DNA from: Raffaelea ambrosiae
Lineage: Eukaryota; Ascomycota; Sordariomycetes; Ophiostomatales; Ophiostomataceae
Assembly: GCA_002778195.1 (NCBI GenBank)
Contig: PCDI01000002.1
Span: 1,054,001-1,118,000, forward strand
Length of the DNA: 64,000 nucleotides
Direction of reading: 5' to 3'
Shown here: positions 55,481-64,000 of the stretch, piece after piece
How the letters are laid out: every line of letters starts with the position of its first letter
Numbering within the stretch: the stretch's first letter is position 1
Program-made: the position numbers and the translations under genes
The notes under the pieces: model-generated
The model's database searches: none
Told to the model about the DNA's origin: nothing
What the model saw: only the letters and a program-made list of their open reading frames with translations

Positions 55481-55819
55481 TTATAATCGCAGCGAAATTA
55501 AAGAAGTTAAACAAAGTGCGAGCCTTTATAATAAAACACTAAAAGAAAGCATAAAAAGCTTAAACGAAGTATTATAATCGCCGTCATCAACCTTAAAAGT
55601 ACTACGTAAAAGACTTAGTATAACTATTAATACGAAACCTTAAGTTAAAAATGCTTTATAAAAAAATAAGTCTTCGCTTCGTTAATTCGTTTATAATCTT
55701 AACTAAGGTCGAATCGTAAACATATCGTATAACACTCTTTGATTAATATAACCAACTTTATAACGTATTTTTAATAACTTTATTAAAGCTTTAAAAGGGA
55801 AACCGCGAAACGCAACTAA

Positions 55820-55940
55820 CGTTTTAAACCCCATCGTTAAAAAAAGAGTTAAACGAATAAAAAGTAAAAAAAGTATGAAATACTCGAGTAAAAAACGAAA
55901 AACGTTTTTTTTTCGTTTAATAAACGAGGTAGCTCGTAGA
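55820..55940 (+). pseudogene. Chromodomain-like C-terminus of pol, copy A
   Basis: A segment reading KKELNE.KVKKV.NTRVKNEKRFFFV resembles the start of a chromodomain (pattern EWEVEKIL.SR followed by aromatic residues) after integrase, as in chromoviruses. Short and mutated, hence moderate confidence. Confidence 0.55.
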
Positions 55941-58382
55941 GTATAACTAATAAATATTAAAAGATAATATAAAGCACGCGTAAGAACTAATTATAAAGTT
56001 CTAAACTTAAAAGGTAATAAAGAAAAGGTGAAAAACAAAGTAAATTATCCTTAAAGGCGGGGCGGCTCGTAAGCGAAACTACGGCGGCTTATTAGCTATA
56101 AGTTATAAAAACATAAAGATTTAAACGCGTTAAAGTGGTATAAGGGCGGCTTGAGAAGCGTACGAAAATAATAAATAAAAGAAAATATTTTATAACGATT
56201 AAGGTTCGAAGGCGGTACGATAAAAACGCGCGAATAAAGAAGATAGCTTAACGTTTAAACACCGGGATTTAAGAGGTTTATTTAAGCGTTAATAGCGCTC
56301 GTAGTCTAACGCGTAGTTACGAAAGCGGTTCGAAGCCGCTTTAAGAGTTAAAAGCGCGTAACTTGTTAATAATTATATTATTAATTTTCAACGATTAAAA
56401 ACAAAACCTAACGTAAAGCGTTAACGAAGCATCGTCGTAAAAAGAAATAACGCGAGGAGAGTACGTACTAATATATGTTTAACACCGGTATAAACAACTA
56501 TAACGACTTACGCGACACGAGCGCGGGCTACTTACGTAACGTAGTCGGCTCACTTTTAAATAAGAGTTAGTAAAGCTCGAAAGCGACTTAACGGCGAAGC
56601 GAGTAAAGAACTTACGAAGTCGTGTACGATAGTCTTTTAAAACAGCTTAAAGCGCGATAGGTGTTAGGTGAATAAAAGGAGCACGCGAGCTACGAAGTAC
56701 GTAACCGCGTTAGCTAACGCACGCGAGAGAGCTTTAAGCTTAACGTCGTTGAGTAAGTGCGCTCGAAAAAGCGTGAAAAACGTGTTAAAAGCGCGTAAGA
56801 ACTTAATCGTACGGTTTATATTACCGCGGATTAGCTTAAAAATCTATATAAAAGAGTTAGTAACGCGTTAACAGCGAAGCGAAGGAAGCTCGACTATATA
56901 CACTTATATAAGTTTTATATATCTTCGTACACTTAGTACACGCTTCGATTTTACGCTCGCACTTTAAATTTAACTTTAAACGAAGCGACTAAACGGTGAA
57001 TACGCGTTAAACGTAACGATAATAAGTGGAATAATGGATTTTTAAATTATCGAAACCTAAGTTTACTAGTTAAACGCCGTTAGTAAACGTAAACGTAAAA
57101 GCGAGGAGCGTAATAAAAGCGACGGTAGTTTAACTTAAAGCGTTATCGTTTTCGTCGGCGGTAAGCGGAACGTAAGCGGGGTTTTAAAGGTTTTTTTTAT
57201 CGTTATCGTCTTCGTTATTATTATTATTATCGTCGTTTTTATTATTATCGTCGTCGTTTTCGACTTCGATAATTAAACGAAAGGGGCTCGTAAGCGAGAT
57301 TAAAGTAAGATTAAAAAGCGGATATAATATTACTTACGAGTTACTAACGTTACAACCGCGGGTTAAAGAAGCACCGCGGTTATAAAATAAAGTGTTTTTA
57401 ATATAAAAAGCTTCGCGAGCGAGACTTATTAAAGGAGTAAACGTAAACGAACGGCCGCGCGAGGCGTTTAAAGGACGACGAGTAAGCGTGTTGAAACTTG
57501 CTATTTCGCGGTTTAACCGCGTAACGACGTCGGTTTATTAAAAAGCGATACGTTAGCTGCGTTTACTAACGCTATTTGTATAAAACGCGCTTTCGTAAAA
57601 AGAGTTCTTATATAAAGGGGAATTGTTTATAAAAGAGTTAAAGAGTACGAGTATCATTTGATTAAAACGAGTGCGGTTTGAAAACTTAAAAAATTAACTA
57701 TTAAACGATTATTAAAAAGCGTTAACGCGTTAAACGAGGGTTAACGGCGGGTCGTCGTTTTATTAAAAACCTACTATTTTAAACTTAAAGTCGTTAACGA
57801 AGAGTTAACGACTTAACGAAGAAACACTTACTTAAAAAAAAGGAGTTGAGTAACGCGAGACGTTAGTAACTCGAAGTAAAGACGTTAACTAAAAGAGAAA
57901 GAAGGAGAAGAAACTAAAGAACGCGAAACGTTAATAACCTAACACTTAAACGCAATTTAAAGAAAGAAAAGGAAACTATAAAACTAATGTTCGACGAAGA
58001 ACCGTATAAAGAGCGAGTTAAAGACGAAGGAATAAAGACTGTGTTAAAGCGATAATCTAGTATAACGACGTTAAGACTTTATTAAAGCTTAATACGGTTA
58101 AAAAGAAAAGAAAGAGGAAAGAGAGAGGTGAAGGAGGGGCGACGAGAAAACTTTAATAATGCTTTCTTTTCGTTTACTTAACAACGCCCAGCCTCTCATT
58201 TACTTTATAAACGGAAAGAGCGATCGAGGACTCACGAAGAAGGTGCGTAAGGTGTTACACGCTATAACGGCCGCACCAACACTACGAAGAAGGGCTAACG
58301 TTAAGCGCGTATTCGGCTAAACGCTCCGAGCGCTCTAAGAGCCCCCTATCGACGAGCGTAACCGCACGTTCGAGGACGAGCT
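55941..58382 (+). other. Unexplained 2.4-kb region between pol and the 3' LTR of copy A
   Basis: No family recognised on either strand. It includes ATT/GTC trinucleotide-like repeats (about 57190-57265; Asp/Asn codons on the minus strand, Ile/Val on the plus) and a Lys/Glu-rich coiled-coil-like stretch on the plus strand (about 57780-58010). The only sizeable open frame, 56668-56871, is basic and low in complexity. The same region is present in copy B (about 59190-61770), so it is part of the element. Confidence 0.6.
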
Positions 58383-58386
58383 TCAC

Positions 58387-58400
58387 GAAAAGGGGAATAA
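58387..58400 (+). other. Candidate polypurine tract of copy A
   Basis: GAAAAGGGGAATAA stands directly before the 3' LTR, where plus-strand DNA synthesis would be primed. Copy B has the matching GAGAGGGGGGATAA on the minus strand (59171-59184). Confidence 0.65.
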
Positions 58401-58402
58401 AT

Positions 58403-58789
58403 TATAAGAATATCGCGAGCCTGCTTCGATGCGTGCTTTGCGAGCAGGTGCGTGTTTTACGAGCAGGTTAAGCACGTGTAAACAACCTGCTTAAACACGT
58501 GCTACCCTTAACAGGGCACGTGACCGTATAACCAGCGTAAGTCTAAAGGAAGGTGCGTTACGAAGCGCACGCACGGACCTTTGAGCAAAGCGCGAAGCTA
58601 GGGCTCCGTACGCGGTTTAAGGACGCTACGTACAAAGCCCTTTGAGAGCCCTCGATATAAAGAGGGCTTTTCACTCTTTTAAAAAAAGGGGGATAAGATT
58701 TAATTATAAATCTACGAAATTCTACCTTCGTTAATAAAATACCTCTATCTTTCGCGATCCTCTACTTAACTACAAGTACCACCTTAACA
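58403..58789 (+). repeat. 3' LTR of copy A (387 bp)
   Basis: Same length as the LTR at 50459, with many C-to-T and G-to-A differences from it, including its first two bases (TA for TG). Confidence 0.93.
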
Positions 58790-58794
58790 GTTTA
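58790..58794. other. Right target-site duplication GTTTA
   Basis: Matches 50454-50458. Confidence 0.85.
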
Positions 58795-58800
58795 TAAGTT

Positions 58801-59167
58801 TGTTAGGGTGGTACTTATAGTTAGGTAGAGGATTATAAAAGGTAGAGGTATCTCATTAACGAAGGTAGGATCTCGTAGATTATACAACTAAATCTTATCC
58901 CCCTTTTTTCTAAAAGGGTGAGAAGCCCTCGTTATATCGAAGGCTCTCAAAAGCCCTATACGCGGCGCTTTTAAGCCGCGTACGAAGCCCTAGCTCCGCG
59001 CCACACCCAGAGGCCCGTACGTGCGCCTCGTAGCGCACCGCGTTAAGGTGCGTTAACTGCGCAGTCACGTACCCTATTAAGAGGTAGTACGTGTTTAAGC
59101 AGGTCGCTTACACGTGTTTAAACTGCTCGTAAAGCACGCATCCGAGCAAGCTCGCGATATCCTTATA
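58801..59167 (-). repeat. 3' LTR of copy B (inverted, about 367 bp)
   Basis: Starts TGTTAGGGTGG and ends ATATCCTTATA, the reverse complement of the family LTR. It has indels and non-RIP substitutions relative to copy A, so it is from a different subfamily member. Confidence 0.88.
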
Positions 59168-61770
59168 ATTATCCCCCCTCTCGTAAAGCTCGTCTTCGAG
59201 CGTGCGGTTACGCTCGTTAATAATAAGCTCTTAAAGCACTTGGGGCGTTTAGTCGTATGCGCGCTTAACGCTAACCCTTCTTCGTAGTGTTAATACGGCC
59301 GTTACAGCGTGTAACACCTTACGCACCTTCTTCGTAAGTCTTTAATCGCTCTTTTCGTTTATAAAGTAAATAAAAGGCTAAGCGTTGTTAAGTAAACGAG
59401 AGGAGAATAGAATTAAAGTTTTTTCGTCGCTTTTTTTACGCTTTTTTCTCTTTTTTTTTTTTTTTTTNNNNNNNNNNNNNAGGAAAACATAATTAAAGTT
59501 TTTTCGTCGCTTTTTTTATTCTTTTTTCTTTTTTTTTTTTTTTTTAACTTTATTACGCTTTAATAAAGACTTGACGTCGCTTCGTAAAATCTTTTTTTTA
59601 TATAACTTTTATATCTCGTCGTTACTTCGTTTTAAGTATGGTTTTTAATTGAACTTTAGTTTAATAACTCTTTTTTTTTTTCTTTAAATTACGTTTTAAC
59701 TTTAAGTTATTAACGTTTCGCGGTTTTTAATTTTTTTTTCTTTTTTTAAATCGCGTATAAACCTTAAGTTATTAACGTTTTACGTTTTTAAGTTTTTTTT
59801 TTTTTCGTTAACGTATTAGTTTTAAATTATTAACGCTTCGCTTTATATAGCTTTTTTTTTTAATAAATATTTCGTTATTAAGTTATTAACTCTTTATTAA
59901 CGGCTTTAAGTTTAAAAAATAATAAGGTTTTAATATAACGACGATCTTTCGTTAACTTTTATATATCGCGTTAATAACTCGTAATAAACGTTTAATAATT
60001 AATCTTTTAACTTTTTAAATCACGCTTACTTTAATTAAATTATATTTATACTCTTTAGTTTTTTTATAAATAATTCTTTTTCATATAAAAACTCTTTTTA
60101 TAAAGCCGCGTTTTATATAAATAACGTTAATAATCGTAATTAACGTGTTAGTTTTTAATAAACCAACGTTATTACGCGGTTAAACCGCGAAATAACTAAT
60201 TTTAATACGTTTACTCGTCGTTTTTTAAACGCTTTTCGTAATCGCTTTTTTACGTTTATTCTTTTAGTAAGTTTCGCACGTGGTACTCTTCGTATTAAAA
60301 ACACTTTATTTCGTAACCGCGGTGTTTTTTTAACCCGCGGTCGTAGCGTTAATAACTTTCGTATAATATTATATTCGCTTTTTAACTTTATTTTAATCTC
60401 GTTTACGAGTTTCTTTTATTACGTTATTAAAGTAAATAACGATAATAATAATAATAAAAACGACGATAATAATAATAATAACGATAATAAAAACGAAGAC
60501 TTTTAAAATCTTACTTATATCTCGTTTATCGTTAAAAAAACGACGACGCTTTAAATCGAGCCGTCGTCGCTTTTATTACGCTCCTCGCTTTTACGTTTAC
60601 GTTTATTAACGGCGCTTAACTAATAAACTTTAATTTAAATAACTTAAAACCCACCATTTCGTTTACTATCGGTGCGTATAACACGTATTCACCGCTTAAT
60701 CGCTTCGCTTAAAGTTGGATTTAAAATATAAGCGTAGAATCGAAGCGTATACTAAGTGTACGAAGATATATAAAACTTATATAAGTGTATATAGTCGGGC
60801 TTCCTTCGCTCCGCCGTCGGCTCGTTGATAACTTTTTTATATAGGGTTTTAAACTAATTTATAATAATATAAATCGTACGATTAAGTTTTTACGCGCTTT
60901 TAATACGCTTTTTACGCTCTTTCACGCTTACTTGCTTAATAACGTTAAGTTTAAAGCTCTTTTACACGCGTTAGTAAACGTAGTTATATACTTCGTAGCT
61001 CGCGTGTTTTTTTTATTTACTTAACACTTATCGCGTTTTAAGCTATTTTAAGAATTTATTATATATAACTTCGTAAACTCTTTACTCGCTTCGTTATTAA
61101 GTCGTCTTTAAGCTTTGTTAACCTTTATTTAAAAGTAAGTCGAATACGCTACGTAAGTAGCTTACGCTCGTGTTGCGTAAGTTGCTATAGTTGTTTATAC
61201 TAGCGTTAAATATATATTAATACGTACTCTTTTTACGTTATTTCTTTTTATAACGACGCTTTATTAACGCTTTACGTTAAGTTTTGTTTTTAACCGTTAA
61301 AAATTAATAGTATAATTATTAATAAACTACGCGCTTTTAACTTTTAAAACAGCTTCGAGCCGCTTTCGTGACCGCGCGTTAAATTATAAACGTTATTAAC
61401 GTTTAAATAAATAAACCCTTTAAATCCCGGTATTTAAGCGTTAAACTATCTTCTTTATTCACACGCTTTTATTATACCGCTTTTAAGCTTTAATTATTAT
61501 AAAATGGTTTTCTTTATTTATTATTTTCGTACGCTTTTTAAACCGCCCTCGTATTATTTTAACGCGTTTAAGTTTTTATATTTTTATAACTTATAATTAA
61601 TAAACCGCCGTAATTCCGCTTATAAGCCGCTTCGCTTTTAAAGATAATTTACTTTATTTTTCGCTTTTTCTTTATTATTTTTTAAGTTTAAAACCTTATA
61701 ATCAGTTTTTACGCGTACTTTATATCGTCTTTTAACACTTATTAATTATACTTTATAAGTTACTTTATTT
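59168..61770 (-). other. Unexplained region between 3' LTR and pol of copy B
   Basis: Counterpart of 55941-58382, including the trinucleotide-like repeat (about 60425-60505) and the 13-N gap. No recognised coding content. Confidence 0.55.
59468..59480. other. Assembly gap (13 N)
   Basis: Preceded by a long T-run. The about 65 bases on each side are nearly the same sequence (AATTAAAGTTTTTTCGTCGC and what follows), so the gap may hide an overlap or a local duplication. Confidence 0.95.
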
Positions 61771-64000
61771 ATTAAATAAAAAAAACGCTTTTCGTTTTTT
61801 ACGCGGGTATTTTACACTTTTTTTATTTTTTATTCGTTTAATTCTTTTTTTAACGATAAGGTTTAAAAAGTTGGTTACGTTTCGCGGTTTTCTTTTTAAA
61901 GCTTTAATAGGGTTATTAAAAACACGTTATAAAGTTAGTTATATTAATTAAAAAGTGTTATACGATATATTTACGATTTAACCTTAGTTAAAATTATAAA
62001 CGAGTTAATAAAGCGAGAACTTATCTTTTTATAAAGCACTTTTAACTTAAGGTTTCGTATTAATAGTTATATTAAGTCTTTTACGTAATACTTTTAAAGC
62101 TAATAACGGCGATTATAATACTTCGTTTAAGCTTTTTATACTTTCTTTTAATGTTTTATTATAAAAACTCGCACTTTATTTAACTTTTTCACTCTCGTTA
62201 TAATTACGAGTACTCCCTTTTTAATAAAGTCGTTTTTAATTCGTATATATATTTTTAAATAATATTTTATAAAAAGATAAAATAGCGTATTATTAATTAT
62301 AACGTTAACCGCGTTATTATACACGTACTTTATTATTAATAAAAGCTTAACTTAATTCGTTTAAAACTCGTTCGTAAACGCGCGTAAGTAGTGTTTTAAC
62401 GTTTAATTTATTCTTTCGGTTTAACCATCGGTTTACAAGTAAAACATTATAAAAAAACGTTTTTTAATAAAAAGCTTTACGTAAAGCGTTATTTAATACG
62501 TATTAATAAAAACGCTTTTTTAATTTGAAATAGTATCGTATAATACACCGAATTTTATTTCGATTTTTATATATAAAACCTTTATTAACTGGTTTAACGT
62601 TATCGTTGTTTTTATAAAGAGGAACTTTACTATCTTCGTAAGCTTGTTTACGATTATTAAAATCGTATTTACGTTTTACTTTTTATAATAGATTTTTAAT
62701 AGTTTTATTACGAAATTTATAAAGATTTTTTATTACGGTCTTCGTAAAATAAAAAGTGTTTATAATTAATCGTACGATTTATATCGCGATATCGCTCTTC
62801 GTATATACGTTAAATAACTATTAACGTACTCGTGAATATACGTATTTATATACTTTTAAAATAATTTCTTTTTTACTAACTTCTTTATACGAGTTTTTTT
62901 AAAGTGTTTCGTTAAAAGGTTATCGTAGTATATTTAAAGGATTTCCCTTTTTATTACTTTTTTTTTTTAAAACGTAAATACGATTTTTAAATCGTAGTAG
63001 TCCTTCTAACCCCACGCTTTAATGTTTAAGAGTGGTCGTAGTTGTCTCGATTTAAGCTTTTAACTACTAAGTCTTCTCGTCACTTACTTATAAAGCTTAA
63101 AACAATTCTATTAATAACGTGTTTATATTTAATATTAACGAATTCTCTTTTTTTAATATAACTTAATACATTTTTAAAAAGACTAACTATTTAAAGTAAG
63201 GATAAAACCGTCGTCGTAGCTTTAACGATAGCTTATTTCGAGGTTATTATTAAAAAGTATTTAAATAGTGAGTTTAAATTTATTAGATTTAAACGAGGGG
63301 GTTTTCGTGCTTTTTACTCGTTTAAAGTGTTATCTTTACGTAGTTAATATAAACCGTACTAAGCGATAACTTCTTTTAAGTTATAACCGCTTTAATCTTA
63401 ACGCGATTAAAATAAATATACGAAACTAACACTTATTTCGCAAACATTAGCCGCGATTTAAAGTTAGAAAGTAGCTTTAACTCTTTCTTTTTATCCGGTT
63501 TTTTTTAATAGTTTAGTCTTTAAAAAAAGTTATTAACGAGATTAGTTTTTTTAACCCAATGTTTAATTTCAAAATTAAAAGAGGTAAAATATATATATTA
63601 TTCAACTTGTTTTTTATTTAACTTTTTTTACTATATAAATATACGTAAGTTAATATAGTTTAATAAAACCTCGATTTTATATTAACTACCCTTTAAGTAT
63701 TAACGCTAGTGTTTAAAAAAATTTATAATTATTATTATCTTTTAATTAAAAGTGTTATATTATAGCTTTAACTCGTTTTATTTTTAAAATTAAAATACGA
63801 TAAAGTATTAACGACCCTCGTCGTTTAATTAAGATAAAATCTCCGCTTTTACAGAGTTTAACGTATTAGTTTCTAATCGTAAGCGGCGCGTTAAGTCGAA
63901 GTGCTTTAATAAAAGAGCGCGAGTAAATTCTTCTTATAATTAATAAAATACTTATATTGCTTTTTTATCGAAGCGCACTCGTTTGAGCTTCTTCTCGTTT

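Larger units (their letters stand above)
50459..58789 (+). mobile_element. Full-length Ty3/gypsy LTR retrotransposon, RIP-like mutated (copy A)
   Basis: An 8.3-kb element with two 387-bp LTRs in direct orientation and a GTTTA target duplication. Translating through stops, the plus strand shows gag, reverse transcriptase, RNase H, integrase and chromodomain-like relics in the Ty3/gypsy order (integrase after RT). Nearly every frame is closed, because TGG, CAA and CAG codons have become stops and ATG has become ATA. The element is therefore dead as a coding unit. It also carries about 2.4 kb between pol and the 3' LTR with no recognised content. Confidence 0.93.
58801..64000 (-). mobile_element. 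Second copy of the same retrotransposon, inverted (copy B, cut by window end)
   Basis: Begins with an inverted LTR 6 bp after the target duplication of copy A, and continues as the reverse complement of copy A's 3' part to the last base of the window, about the RNase H region. Chromodomain- and integrase-equivalent regions fall at about 61770-61870 and 62200-62920. It is mutated as heavily as copy A and differs from it in many places, so it is a separate insertion and not a recent duplication. A 13-N gap lies at 59468-59480. Reverse transcriptase, gag and the 5' LTR would be beyond the window. Confidence 0.9.

Noticed and set aside
56668..56871. 67-codon open frame within the retroelement block
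   Set aside because: Basic, low-complexity translation in heavily mutated repeat DNA; the copy B counterpart is not open. Probably a chance survivor.

Overview
The window reads as nuclear DNA of a filamentous ascomycete, most likely a Sordariomycete; I cannot place it more precisely. The reasons are GC-rich genes with short GT..AG introns and CTAAC/CTGAC branch points, fungal-type NAD glutamate dehydrogenase and fluoride exporter genes, long C/T-rich leaders, many microsatellites, and retrotransposons mutated in a RIP-like way.

Positions 1-50,000 are ordinary euchromatin with 18 recognisable genes. In order they are: the 3' part of DNA ligase IV, uracil phosphoribosyltransferase, a fluoride exporter, a secreted LPMO-like protein, NAD-glutamate dehydrogenase, a secreted cellobiose-dehydrogenase-like GMC flavoenzyme, kynureninase, a secreted GH78 alpha-L-rhamnosidase, ribosomal protein eL32, a farnesylated Ydj1/Mas5-type DnaJ, mitochondrial glutamyl-tRNA synthetase, COP9 signalosome subunit 5, an unknown five-exon secreted protein, GTP cyclohydrolase I, an ornithine cyclodeaminase/mu-crystallin protein, a seven-helix membrane protein, a ferric reductase and an HNH-nuclease-domain gene. 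Exon borders were set by hand from splice signals, reading-frame continuity and family motifs. The genes do not form one pathway. Several act outside the cell on plant or fungal polymers (LPMO-like, GMC, GH78), and the ferric reductase acts at the surface. The remainder are housekeeping genes. Intergenic spaces are long; the largest, 4.9 kb between glutamate dehydrogenase and the GMC gene, has no gene I can defend.

Positions 50,010-64,000 are a retrotransposon block. A diverged LTR cuts into the 3' end of the HNH gene and supplies its stop codon. A complete Ty3/gypsy-type element follows (50,459-58,789) with two 387-bp LTRs, a 5-bp target duplication (GTTTA) and recognisable gag, reverse transcriptase, integrase and chromodomain-like relics. 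Six bases further on, a second copy of the same family lies in the opposite orientation and runs off the window end. Both copies are saturated with C-to-T and G-to-A changes and have no usable reading frames. Both carry about 2.4-2.6 kb between pol and the 3' LTR that I cannot explain. A 13-base assembly gap sits in the second copy.
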